Shown here: one piece after another, positions 17,865 to 30,675 of the stretch
Layout: each line of letters begins with the position of its first letter
Position numbering within the stretch: the first letter of the stretch is position 1
Origin: Acidimicrobiales bacterium
Lineage (GTDB): Bacteria > Actinomycetota > Acidimicrobiia > Acidimicrobiales > Poriferisodalaceae
Assembly: GCA_041394185.1 (NCBI GenBank)
Contig: JAWKIQ010000002.1
Span: 806,001 to 870,000 of the forward strand
Direction: 5' to 3'
DNA: 64,000 nucleotides
Notes under the pieces: generated by a model
What the model saw: the letters and a program-made list of their open reading frames with translations, nothing else
Databases searched by the model: none
What the model was told of the DNA's origin: nothing
Made by a program: the position numbers and the translations under genes

Positions 17865-18464
17865 ATGGTCGCCATGACTGCCACCGCCGACGGATCTGTC
17901 GATGGCCGCGTCCTGCGAGGACGTCGGAACCGCGAGGCGATCGTCGACGCACTGATTCAGCTCTACAGCGAAGGCCAACTGCGCCCAACCGCGGCAATGG
18001 TTGCCGAACAAGCAGGACTTTCGACCAGGTCGGTGTACCACCACTTCGACGACATGAAGTCGCTGATTCTCGAGGTGTCGGCACGAAGTGAGGCCGAGTG
18101 GAGAGCCGCCACACGCCCCCCTGCCGCAGACATGCGTCTCGACCAGAGGCTTCAGAGCTTCGCCGAACACCGTTTCACACGCTGGTCGATCACGGCCCCA
18201 GTTGTCAGGGCCGGTCTGGTGGCCGAGAACCGTTCGGCAACGGTTGCTTTCATCATGCAGCGTGGCCGGCAGATCGATCGGGCCGAGATCGCGTCGACCT
18301 TCGGTGCCGAGATAGCCGACACGCCGGACCCCGAGGCCACCCTCGGCGGGCTCGACGCTGTTTTTGATTTCTCCACATGGGAGCGCTTACACGCGACGTC
18401 GGGCCTGAGCCGAGCGGCCACCATCGGCGTCACGGTGAAGCTGGCGGGCGCGCTTCTCGGCTGA
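17865..18464 (+). CDS. TetR-family transcriptional regulator
   Basis: Repressor-type regulator of 199 residues. The N-terminal helix-turn-helix is visible as VAEQAGLSTRSVYHHFDDM (about 45-65) preceded by REAIVDALIQLY. The C-terminal ligand domain is not diagnostic. A second ATG at 17874 is possible. It lies upstream of the frameshifted winged-helix gene, in the same direction and 15 bases apart, but its target is unknown. Confidence 0.85.
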   Translation: MVAMTATADGSVDGRVLRGRRNREAIVDALIQLYSEGQLRPTAAMVAEQAGLSTRSVYHHFDDMKSLILEVSARSEAEWRAATRPPAADMRLDQRLQSFAEHRFTRWSITAPVVRAGLVAENRSATVAFIMQRGRQIDRAEIASTFGAEIADTPDPEATLGGLDAVFDFSTWERLHATSGLSRAATIGVTVKLAGALLG

Positions 18465-18479
18465 GGCCGAAGCGTCGGT

Positions 18480-19690
18480 TTGCGTCCATACTCGATGGGC
18501 ATGGACAAGCTCAGCGCGCTGACGGCCCGCCGCGTGGCGATCAGGGCCCACGGGCTGAGCAAGCCGCGACCGCAGGGGCGTGTCGATCGGAGGCATCTGC
18601 GCAAGGTGCTCGACGACATCGGCCTGGTCCAGATCGACTCGGTCAACGTCTTGGCGAGGTCACACCATTTGGTCCTGTATTCCAGGCTGGGCGACCACGA
18701 CGATTCGGTTCTGACGAGGCTGGCCGACGACGGATCGCTGGTCGAGGGCTGGGTGCACGAGGCGTCGTTCCTGCCCGCCCAACACCATCACCTCTTCCAC
18801 TGGAGGCGCGACGAAGCGCGACGTTTCGTCGGTGTGCGACCCAGCACCAGGGCATGGGTCGAGGAACACCAAGCTCTGATCGACGATGTTCTCGAACAGG
18901 TTCGTGACAATGGCCCAATCGGCGCAGGGGACCTCGATCAGCGATCCGGACGCCGGGGCCCGTGGTGGGGTTGGGACGAGGCAAAGATCGCAATCGAGTG
19001 GCTGTTTCGAATCGGCGATGTCGGTGCGACGAGGGGCGCCCAGTTCGAACGCCGCTATGACCTGATGGACCGGGTCTTGCCCGAGTGGGCGTCGCGCGAG
19101 CCCACCGATCGAGAGGTGGCTCACCGCGAACTGGTGCGCCTGGCCACCCGACATCTGGGTGTGGCATCGATCGGCGATATCACCGACTACCACCGGCTCA
19201 AGAAGACCGATGTGAAGCGACACGTCGCCGAGTTGGTGGCCGACGGCGAGCTGGTCGAGGTCGCAGTGGAAGGTTGGACTGAGCCGGGCTACCTCATGGC
19301 CCACACCAAGCCGTCGAGGACGGTTTCACAATCGGCGCTCGTCAGCCCGTTCGACCCCCTCGTCTGGCACCGACCCGCGCAGAGCGACTGTTTGGGTTCC
19401 ACTACCGGATCGAGATCTATGTTCCAGCGCCGAAACGCAAGTACGGCTACTACGTTCTGCCCTTCTTGCACAACGACGCCATCAGGGCGCGGGTCGACCT
19501 CAAACACGACCGCCAAGGTGGCGCCTTGTTGTGTCGCGCTGCGTGGGGGGAAGCCAGCGACGACGACCCCGCCGACACGGTCAGAGCCCTGGCTCAAGAA
19601 CTGAGACAACTGGCCGACTATATTGGTACGGACAATGTTAAGGTCAGCCGGGTAGGTGACCTGTCGGGAGCCCTCGATGCAGAGTTCTGA
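18480..19690 (+). pseudogene. YcaQ-like winged-helix DNA glycosylase, frameshifted
   Basis: The frame from 18480 (TTG; ATGs at 18495 and 18501) reads as a YcaQ/AlkX-type protein: LRKVLDDIGLVQIDSVNVLA, then HEASFLP and [11 protein letters not shown]. At about 19373-19380 the reading changes. Homology continues in the next frame as [19 protein letters not shown], then [20 protein letters not shown], ending at 19690. Adding one C in CCCGCG near 19375 restores a single frame of about 403 residues. YcaQ enzymes unhook DNA interstrand crosslinks. This is either a real inactivating deletion or a base-calling error; the rest is intact. Confidence 0.8.
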
Positions 19691-20162
19691 AACCCCGGTT
19701 GCGGCCGAACGGAGACCGATGAATCCTCCAACCCCCTCAAAACCCATTGGCCTACCGTGGGCTCGCACACTTCGCCGCGGCTGTCGCATGCAGTGCCCGG
19801 TGTGTGGGCGGGGGAAGCTGTTCACCGGCGTTTTCAAGATGATCGAGGACTGCCCGCAGTGCGGCCTGCACTACGAACGCCTCGAGGGCCACTGGCTCGG
19901 GGCGCTGGCCGTCAACACCATGGTCACCTTCTTCATGTTGTTTGTGGCACTGGGCGTGACGCTGATCGTCTTCTACCCAGAGTTCCCGATCGCGACCATG
20001 CTGCTGATCCTTCTTCCCATTGCGATACTGGCGCCGCTGGTCATGTTCAGGCCGACTCGCACCTTCTGGATGGCGATGGATGCCATCTTGCGCCCGCCCC
20101 AGCCCGGCGAGGTGCACGACGAGTACTTGCCCGAGAACCAGCTGGCCGAGAAATCGTCCTAA
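19677..20162 (+). CDS. DUF983 family membrane protein
   Basis: Protein of about 161 residues. The N-terminal zinc-ribbon-like part ([10 protein letters not shown] and [13 protein letters not shown]) is followed by two hydrophobic segments (about 80-130), which is the DUF983 pattern. I chose ATG 19677 because GGAG lies six bases upstream; it overlaps the end of the frameshifted YcaQ gene by 14 bases. Another ATG is at 19719. Function unknown; DUF983 genes often sit near cytochrome oxidase genes, but not here. Confidence 0.8.
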   Translation: MQSSETPVAAERRPMNPPTPSKPIGLPWARTLRRGCRMQCPVCGRGKLFTGVFKMIEDCPQCGLHYERLEGHWLGALAVNTMVTFFMLFVALGVTLIVFYPEFPIATMLLILLPIAILAPLVMFRPTRTFWMAMDAILRPPQPGEVHDEYLPENQLAEKSS

Positions 20163-20244
20163 ACGGGTTGCGAAACGTAATCGTTCGGTCCATCATTAGT
20201 CGCTCCTTCGAACAGGGTCGTACGGCCTCGTTCGAACTGCGGTT

Positions 20245-20319
20245 GGTCCCGTGGTGAAGTTTGGAGTTCACGCCGGCCTGTCAAGCCGGAGGTCGCGGGT
20301 TCAAATCCCGTCGGGACCG
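20245..20319 (+). tRNA. tRNA-Asp (GTC)
   Basis: Acceptor GGTCCCG/CGGGACC, anticodon stem CCGGC/GCCGG with loop CTGTCAA (anticodon GTC), T-arm GCGGGTTCAAATCCCGT. CCA is not encoded. One base separates it from tRNA-Phe, so the two are co-transcribed. Confidence 0.95.
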
Positions 20320-20320
20320 C

Positions 20321-20393
20321 GGTCGGGTAGCTCAGTCGGCAGAGCGACCGCCTGAAAAGCGGTAGGTCACCGGATCGACGCCGGTCCCGACCA
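20321..20393 (+). tRNA. tRNA-Phe (GAA)
   Basis: Acceptor GGTCGGG/CCCGACC with discriminator A, D-arm TAGCTCAGTCGGCAGAGC, anticodon loop CTGAAAA (anticodon GAA). The T-arm reads CGGATCGACGCCGG, so the usual GGTTCGA is GGATCGA; the arm still pairs. 73 nt. Confidence 0.93.
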
Positions 20394-20401
20394 CTGCACG
20401 A

Positions 20402-20437
20402 CGAACCCGGGCTTCGGTCCGGGTTCGTTCAGTTTTT
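20402..20437 (+). terminator. Rho-independent terminator of the tRNA-Asp/Phe transcript
   Basis: Hairpin with arms CGAACCCGG and CCGGGTTCG around a GCTTCGGT loop region, followed by TTCAGTTTTT. It overlaps the 3' end of the convergent gene 20429-21082. Confidence 0.8.
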
Positions 20438-21082
20438 GTCGGTTGCTGCCAGGGCTGTTTCGGGCGCAGCGACCTGCCAGAACGCCTCGCTCAGAACACG
20501 GTCGATCGACTCGAGTCTCGACTCGACAGGCGACGTGTTCCACGAGCCGGCTAGCCGAACCATCCATTGGGCGGTTTCGGTGCCCTGGTCGCTCCTGACC
20601 GCCGCGACCTCCACCAGTGCCGGCAGAAACTCGAGTCGCCTCTCCAGTTCGGCGCGCAGGTTCGACCTTTTGACCTCGTAGGCGGCGAGGCTCTGGGCCA
20701 GCAGGGTCTGGTTCGTCGCTGACGATCCGCCCGAGGCCTTGAACTCGAGCGACCGCCCATCGCGACCGATCCTCACCACCACGGCCTCGGGTACGGCCGC
20801 CGCGGCCAGTTCGAGGTCTGCCTCGAGGCCGCCCGGACCGTCGAGCCAGCCATCGACGGGATCGGTGATGACCAGGCGGGCAGAGGCTGTCGAATCGATC
20901 GAAGACTGGCGTATGAGGGTTGCGCCAACCGCGCCCGACATCACCAGAGCCAGAACCACCATCGTGACCACATCGAGATTGGAAAGCCGCTCGGATCGAC
21001 TCTGCCCGCTCACATACCCAACGAGTACCAGCTCCCGCCGCCCAAAGTGATGCACGCGCCACAGACTGTCGCCCAAATGCAA
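20429..21082 (-). CDS. Single-pass membrane protein, unknown
   Basis: Unrecognised protein of up to 217 residues; a GTG at 21013 would give about 194. One hydrophobic segment (about 37-58) is followed by a mixed alpha/beta region with RLVITDPVDGW and a Leu/Glu-rich helical stretch (LLAQSLAAYEVKRSNLRAEL). The layout of a membrane helix then a helical extracytoplasmic part faintly recalls chain-length-determinant N-termini, but this is weak. It stands alone, convergent to the tRNA pair. Confidence 0.5.
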   Translation of the reverse strand: MHLGDSLWRVHHFGRRELVLVGYVSGQSRSERLSNLDVVTMVVLALVMSGAVGATLIRQSSIDSTASARLVITDPVDGWLDGPGGLEADLELAAAAVPEAVVVRIGRDGRSLEFKASGGSSATNQTLLAQSLAAYEVKRSNLRAELERRLEFLPALVEVAAVRSDQGTETAQWMVRLAGSWNTSPVESRLESIDRVLSEAFWQVAAPETALAATDKN

Positions 21083-21181
21083 AGAACCTGGTGCTGATCA
21101 TCTCTGCGACGATCATCCTGTTTCAACATCGTCGAGAACGTGGCGACGTCGGGAATCAAGTGAGCTGCTATCACTAGCGCG

Positions 21182-23272
21182 GTGATCGAGCCGACTCTTG
21201 TGACCATCGAGGGCCAGCGGCTCTCGGCAACCGTGGCCGTCAGCGACAAGATGCCCGAGATAGTCAGCATCGGGCCCGCCTTCTCGCCTTCACGAGAACT
21301 GCTGGGCAGGGCGGTCGCGCACGGTGGGCTCGACGAACCGGTTCCGCTGGGCATCGTGGCCGAAGAATCGAACGGTCACATGGGCCGGCCCGGGCTCATG
21401 GGCATGCGCAGCGACGGTACGGCGTGGTCGCCGAGGTTTGGCTGTGTCGCGTATGAGGCCGATACCACGCGCCTTTGGGTCAAGTTGCATGACCCCATCG
21501 CCCAACTGGAGCTCGAGATCGAGTTGGTGATCGACGACGTGCTGGTGGTTCGCACCTCGCTCACCAACACCGGCCCTTCGATCTACGTGCTGTCGAGGCT
21601 GTCGCCGTCCATTCCGGTGCCGGCAACGGCCACCGAGCTGGTGTCGTTCCGGGGGCGATGGGCACGCGAGTTCTCGTTGTGTCGCGAGCCGTGGACAGGG
21701 CTGCGGGTGGTCGAGAACCGCCGCGGTCGCACATCGCATCAGAGCGCTCCGGCGCTGATAGCGGGCACCGCCGGGTTCGGCGAACAACACGGGAGCTTGT
21801 GGGGGGTGCAACTCGCATGGAGCGGCAACCACGAACTCGCCGCCGAGGTTCTCGCCGACGGCAGACGGCACATACAGGCCGGCGAGCTGATCGCTCCTGG
21901 CGAGGTCATGCTCGAACCGGGGCAAAGCTATTCGATGCCCGAAGTCGTCGTCGCGTGGTCGAACTGCGGCCTCACCTCCCTCAGCCAGGCCTTCCACGCA
22001 CACGCCCGCAGCTTCCTGCCGATCTCGAGGCCAAGGCCGGTCAGCCTCAACACGTGGGAAGCCGTCTACTTCGACCACGACCTGGAACGGCTATGCGCTC
22101 TGGCCGATGCAGCCGCTCAGGTTGGCGTCGAGCGGTTCATCCTGGACGACGGCTGGTTCGGCGGACGACGCAACGACCGAGCCGGTTTGGGTGACTGGTG
22201 GGTCAGCCCCGATGTCTGGCCAGAAGGCCTCGACCCCCTGATCGACCGCGTAACCGTCCTCGGGATGGAGTTCGGCCTGTGGGTGGAGCCCGAGATGGTC
22301 AACCCCGACTCGGAGCTGTACCGGGCACACCCCGATTGGACGTTGACAACTCCGGGCTACGTGCCTCTTCAGGGTCGACACCAGCTGGTGCTGGACCTCG
22401 GGCGTCCCGAGGTGGCAGATCATCTCTTCGCCTCGATCGACGCCCTGTTGCAGCGGTATCCGATCGGCTATCTCAAGTGGGACATGAACCGCGACATCGT
22501 GCAGGGCTCGCACGGGGGCCGGCCAGGCGCTCGCGGCCATGTGATCGGTCTGTATTCGCTGCTCGATCGCATTCGCGAAGCCCACCCCCAGGTCGAGATC
22601 GAGAGCTGCGCCTCGGGAGGTGGGCGCGCCGACCTCGCCGTGCTGCGGCGCGCCTGTCGAATCTGGACGTCGGACTGCAACGACGCTCTCGAACGCCAGG
22701 CAATTCAGCGAGGCTTCTCGGTGCTGTTCCCTCCTGAGGTCATGGGTTCTCACATAGGTCCGGCCACCTCCCACACCACCGGCCGAACCCAGACGCTGGC
22801 TTTCAGGGCCGCCACCGCCCTGTTCGGCCATTTGGGCATCGAGTGGAACCTGCTCGAGGCCGGGGAAGAAGACCTCGCCCGGCTGGCCGCAGCGGTCGCC
22901 GCCCACAAACGTCTTCGGCCTCTGCTGCACAGCGGCAATGTCGTACGGCTGGACCACCCCGATCCTTCGGTGGTGGCCCACGGGGTCGTCTCACCCGACG
23001 CCACACAGGCGGTGTTCTGCCTTTCGCAGGTTGCGACAGGCAGCAGCGAGTTGCCGCTGAACTTTCACCCGGTCGGGCTGGATCCGCACGCCGAATACGT
23101 CGCTTCGCTGGCATCAGAGCTCGGGCTGCCGCGCCGGGCAGCACGGCGCAAGCCCCCGTGGTTCCCGGGGCCCGTCCGCTCCAGCGGTAAGACGTTCGAG
23201 CGTCAGGGCCTTCCATTGCCTCCTCTCGACCCCGAGACATGTCTGATCATCGAATTCACCGCCGTCAACTGA
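21182..23272 (+). CDS. Alpha-galactosidase, GH36
   Basis: Glycoside hydrolase of 696 residues releasing terminal alpha-galactose. It has an N-terminal beta-sandwich (about 1-280) and a TIM barrel with family motifs FILDDGWFGGRR, LGMEFGLWVEPEMVN, YLKWDMNRD with nucleophile D434, and ESCASGGGRAD and IWTSDCND with acid/base D498. The C-terminal beta domain follows. GTG start at 21182. No signal peptide, so probably cytoplasmic. No sugar transporter neighbours it. Confidence 0.93.
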   Translation: MIEPTLVTIEGQRLSATVAVSDKMPEIVSIGPAFSPSRELLGRAVAHGGLDEPVPLGIVAEESNGHMGRPGLMGMRSDGTAWSPRFGCVAYEADTTRLWVKLHDPIAQLELEIELVIDDVLVVRTSLTNTGPSIYVLSRLSPSIPVPATATELVSFRGRWAREFSLCREPWTGLRVVENRRGRTSHQSAPALIAGTAGFGEQHGSLWGVQLAWSGNHELAAEVLADGRRHIQAGELIAPGEVMLEPGQSYSMPEVVVAWSNCGLTSLSQAFHAHARSFLPISRPRPVSLNTWEAVYFDHDLERLCALADAAAQVGVERFILDDGWFGGRRNDRAGLGDWWVSPDVWPEGLDPLIDRVTVLGMEFGLWVEPEMVNPDSELYRAHPDWTLTTPGYVPLQGRHQLVLDLGRPEVADHLFASIDALLQRYPIGYLKWDMNRDIVQGSHGGRPGARGHVIGLYSLLDRIREAHPQVEIESCASGGGRADLAVLRRACRIWTSDCNDALERQAIQRGFSVLFPPEVMGSHIGPATSHTTGRTQTLAFRAATALFGHLGIEWNLLEAGEEDLARLAAAVAAHKRLRPLLHSGNVVRLDHPDPSVVAHGVVSPDATQAVFCLSQVATGSSELPLNFHPVGLDPHAEYVASLASELGLPRRAARRKPPWFPGPVRSSGKTFERQGLPLPPLDPETCLIIEFTAVN

Positions 23273-23323
23273 GCGCTCCATTAATCCCATCGATGTTGGA
23301 AGCAGCCGGATCAAACCGGGATA

Positions 23324-23743
23324 ATGACCGTCATGGTTCCACCGAACAAATCACCAATGTCAGAAGAACACAAAGCTGCACTTGCCAGAGGTAGGTCTGA
23401 GGGAGCGGCGGTAAGGGCTTATCTCGAGGCCCTCGAGACCCATCGCCCCAAGCGTGGCCGCAAGCGCACAGTCGAGGGCATCAAGGCCAAGCTCGAATCG
23501 ATCGCCTCCGAGCTCGAATCGGCCACCGGCATAGCCAAGCTCGACCTCATGCAAGAGCGGCGAGATCTCGAAAAAGAACTCCAGGAGCGTGAGGAGATAG
23601 TCGACATCTCTTCACTTGAACAAGGCTTCATTTCAGTCGCAAAGGATTACGGCGACCGCAAGGGCATCGAATATGCCACTTGGCGAGAATTTGGTGTCTC
23701 AGCTGCAGTGTTGAAGTCGGCTGGCATCAAGAGAGGCTCCTGA
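23324..23743 (+). CDS. Conserved actinobacterial hypothetical protein
   Basis: Basic, helical protein of 139 residues with no known domain: MSEEHKAALARGRSEGAAVR, then RKRTVEGIKAKLESI and a coiled-coil-like region (about 50-95), ending WREFGVSAAVLKSAGI. The last part resembles a small DNA-binding or nucleoid-type motif, which is only a guess. Starts at 23333 and 23360 are also possible. Followed by a strong terminator. Confidence 0.65.
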   Translation: MTVMVPPNKSPMSEEHKAALARGRSEGAAVRAYLEALETHRPKRGRKRTVEGIKAKLESIASELESATGIAKLDLMQERRDLEKELQEREEIVDISSLEQGFISVAKDYGDRKGIEYATWREFGVSAAVLKSAGIKRGS

Positions 23744-23772
23744 CTCAGCCAAATCAATACGGTGGATCTTCG

Positions 23773-23812
23773 AAGGTCGGCGGCTCCAGGGTCGCCGGCC
23801 TTCGGCTTTTTG
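23773..23812 (+). terminator. Rho-independent terminator
   Basis: Inverted repeat AAGGTCGGCGG and TCGCCGGCCTT (two mismatches) followed by CGGCTTTTTGG, between the hypothetical gene and the convergent end of purB. Confidence 0.75.
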
Positions 23813-23822
23813 GTCGCGCCGG

Positions 23823-25250
23823 TCAAAGGATCGGTTCAGGCACCTCAGCCGCGGCATCGGGGTCGGTCGCAAGCAGCTCTTCGATGCGGCCCACCACGGC
23901 GGCCACCTGTTCACCCGCCAGGCCCACGAACTGAAGCCGGTCGCCTATCAGCGACCCGATCTCGGTGCGGTCCAGCGGGAAGTCCGGATCGTCTGCAAGG
24001 TCGTCCAGCATCGTGTTGTCGGCGGCCCGCTCACGCATCGCCAGCGCCGCGGCAACGGCGTGCTTCTTGATGATCTCGTGAGCATGCTCGCGGCCAACTC
24101 CGGCCTTTACGGCCGCCACCAAGAGCTTGGTCGACGCCAAGAACGGCAGATAGCGCTCGAGCTCTCGTCCGAGCATCTCGGGGTAGGCCCCGAGGTCGTC
24201 CAACACAGTCGCAGCGGTTTGCAGGGCTCCATCGGTCGCGAAGAATGCGTCGGGCAGCAGCACTCGCCTGACGACCGAGCAGCTGACATCACCTTCGTTC
24301 CACTGGTCGCCGGCAAGACTCGAGGCCATCGTGAGGTGCCCGCGCAAGATGGTCATGAACCCACCGATCCTCTCGGTCGAGCGGGTGTTCATCTTGTGCG
24401 GCATGGCAGACGAGCCGACTTGGCCGGGCCGAAATCCCTCGGTCAGCAGTTCGGCTCCGGCCATCAGGCGAACCATCAGCGCCATGTTGGCCAGCGGCGA
24501 GACGATCTGGCAAAGGGCCGACACCACCTCTAGGTCCAGCGATCGCGGATAGACCTGACCGACACTGTCGAACGTGGCGGAAAATCCCAGTTCGTCGGCA
24601 ATCGACCGCTCGATGGTGTTGGCGGCCTCAGCCGTACCGAGCAACTCGACCTGATCGAGTTGGGTGCCCACAGGGCCCTTGATGCCCCGTAGCCGATAGT
24701 TGTCCAGCAAGGCGTCGAGCCTGTCGATGGCGCTGATCAGTTCGTCGGCCAGCGATGCGAAGCGCTTGCCCAGGGTCGTCGCTTGGGCGGCGACGTTGTG
24801 AGACCGGCCGGTCATCACAAGCGACGAGTACTCGCCGGCCCTCGCGCCCATTCGCGCCAGCACGGCCAGAGCGCTGCGACGCACCAGCAGCAGCGAGTCC
24901 TTGATCTGGACCTGCTCGACGTTCTCGGTCAGGTCGCGGCTGGTGAGGCCCTTGTGGATGTGCTCGTGGCCGGCCAGATCGCAGAATTCTTCGATCCGGG
25001 CCTTTACGTCGTGAAGAGTGACCCTCTCGCGCTCGCGGATCGATCCCAGGTCGACCTGGTCGACAACCCTTCTGTAGTCGTCGACGACCTTCTGTGGCAC
25101 CTCGACCCCAGCGGCGCGCTGGGCCTCAAGGACCGCAATCCAGAACTGGCGCTCGCGAACCACCTTGGCTTCTGGCGACCAGATCGCACACATCTGCGTG
25201 CTGGCATAACGATCGGCCAGAACGTTGGAGATCGCGGGTTTGGCAGACAC
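23823..25250 (-). CDS. purB: Adenylosuccinate lyase
   Basis: Purine biosynthesis enzyme of 475 residues that cleaves SAICAR to AICAR and adenylosuccinate to AMP, releasing fumarate. The fumarase/aspartase signature GSSAMPHKMNTRSTE is visible in the C-terminal half, with TGRSHNVAAQATTLGKR and GLTSRDLTENV earlier. I chose GTG at 25250, which begins MSAKPAISNVLADRYAS and lies two bases after the purA stop; the frame is open far upstream inside purA. purA-purB is one operon. Confidence 0.95.
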   Translation of the reverse strand: MSAKPAISNVLADRYASTQMCAIWSPEAKVVRERQFWIAVLEAQRAAGVEVPQKVVDDYRRVVDQVDLGSIRERERVTLHDVKARIEEFCDLAGHEHIHKGLTSRDLTENVEQVQIKDSLLLVRRSALAVLARMGARAGEYSSLVMTGRSHNVAAQATTLGKRFASLADELISAIDRLDALLDNYRLRGIKGPVGTQLDQVELLGTAEAANTIERSIADELGFSATFDSVGQVYPRSLDLEVVSALCQIVSPLANMALMVRLMAGAELLTEGFRPGQVGSSAMPHKMNTRSTERIGGFMTILRGHLTMASSLAGDQWNEGDVSCSVVRRVLLPDAFFATDGALQTAATVLDDLGAYPEMLGRELERYLPFLASTKLLVAAVKAGVGREHAHEIIKKHAVAAALAMRERAADNTMLDDLADDPDFPLDRTEIGSLIGDRLQFVGLAGEQVAAVVGRIEELLATDPDAAAEVPEPIL

Positions 25251-25252
25251 CG

Positions 25253-27282
<2,030 letters not shown>

Positions 27283-27297
27283 ACTCGGTTTTGTGCC

Positions 27298-29832
<2,535 letters not shown>

Positions 29833-29838
29833 GATCTG

Positions 29839-29880
29839 AGTATACCCCCACCATCAGGAAAGTTGATAGTGCTGTTATCA
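29839..29880 (-). promoter_or_regulatory. clpB leaderless promoter and inverted repeat
   Basis: On the minus strand TATACT ends six bases before the clpB ATG, which would place transcription start at or next to the start codon. Around the -35 position lies TGATA, seven bases, TATCA (29864-29880). The seven-base gap equals that of the HspR operator HAIR, but the arms do not match the HAIR consensus CTTGAGT/ACTCAAG, so HspR binding here is unproven. Confidence 0.5.
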
Positions 29881-29903
29881 GGTTTTCGCCCTTTGTCTTC
29901 GGT

Positions 29904-30233
29904 CTAGGGATGGAGAACCTCGACCCTGTCGACGACGTCCCAGTCGCCGTCGGTGCGCTGCCCCAACACATGGGCAACCGCTCGCTCGGGCCAACCCAGC
30001 AGGGCCTGCTCGGCCGCAGACCGAGCGGCGTCGAGGCTGTCGAATCGCTCTTCGAGATCGTCGCCATCGCGACCACGGCCCTTCGCCGGACCGATCCTGA
30101 CCAGGTATGGCCCGCTGACCTGGGCCATACGTCGATCGTTGACCTTGTTGGAGACGAACAATGCGACGCCGAACAACAGGATCGACGCACCCAGCAGTGC
30201 CAGCAGCAGCGAGACCAGCTCGATGATGTCCAC
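29904..30233 (-). CDS. Small membrane protein coupled to hspR
   Basis: Unrecognised protein of 109 residues: a hydrophobic N-terminal segment (about 5-28), then a basic/acidic cytoplasmic domain with SGPYLVRIGPAKGRG and ERFDSLDAARSAAEQAL. The GTG start follows the hspR stop with no gap, so translation is coupled. Its place between hspR and clpB suggests a role in heat-shock or envelope stress, by context only. Confidence 0.6.
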   Translation of the reverse strand: MDIIELVSLLLALLGASILLFGVALFVSNKVNDRRMAQVSGPYLVRIGPAKGRGRDGDDLEERFDSLDAARSAAEQALLGWPERAVAHVLGQRTDGDWDVVDRVEVLHP

Positions 30234-30638
30234 CTAACGTCCGCCTCGGGGGTGAGCCTCCCAGCGCACCACGGCCTGCTGTAGCGGCACCAGATCGCGC
30301 CGATGCTCGCGCCTGACCTCTTCGATGGCCGAAGCTGCCTGCTGGCGGATCTTGGCTATCTCGGATCGAAGCCGTTCGTTCTCGGCTTCCAGGTCCAGGA
30401 CGCGCTTGACGCCCGCCAGATTGAGACCCTCGTTGGTGAGCTCTTGGATGCGCTGGAGCCTTTGGATGTCGCGGTCGCTGTACCGGCGGCTGCCGCCTGG
30501 GGTGCGCGCCGGCTCGACCAGACCCTTGCGCTCGTATATCCGCAGGGTCTGGGCATGGACCCCGGCCAATTCGGCCGCGACCGAGATCACGTAGAGGGCC
30601 CTTGCGATTTCGCTCTTGCTGTCTCCAGATGGGGTCAT
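30234..30638 (-). CDS. hspR: Heat-shock repressor HspR (MerR family)
   Basis: MerR-type repressor of 134 residues. The N-terminal winged helix is visible as LYVISVAAELAGVHAQTLR and YERKGLVEPARTPGGSRRYS, followed by the helix of residues DIQRLQRIQEL and a coiled-coil C-terminus. HspR uses DnaK as co-repressor and controls dnaK and clpB operons in actinobacteria. It is the fourth gene of dnaK-grpE-dnaJ-hspR. Confidence 0.93.
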   Translation of the reverse strand: MTPSGDSKSEIARALYVISVAAELAGVHAQTLRIYERKGLVEPARTPGGSRRYSDRDIQRLQRIQELTNEGLNLAGVKRVLDLEAENERLRSEIAKIRQQAASAIEEVRREHRRDLVPLQQAVVRWEAHPRGGR

Positions 30639-30675
30639 GGGATCGTCCCGGATATCGATGTGCTGGTTTGGCGGC

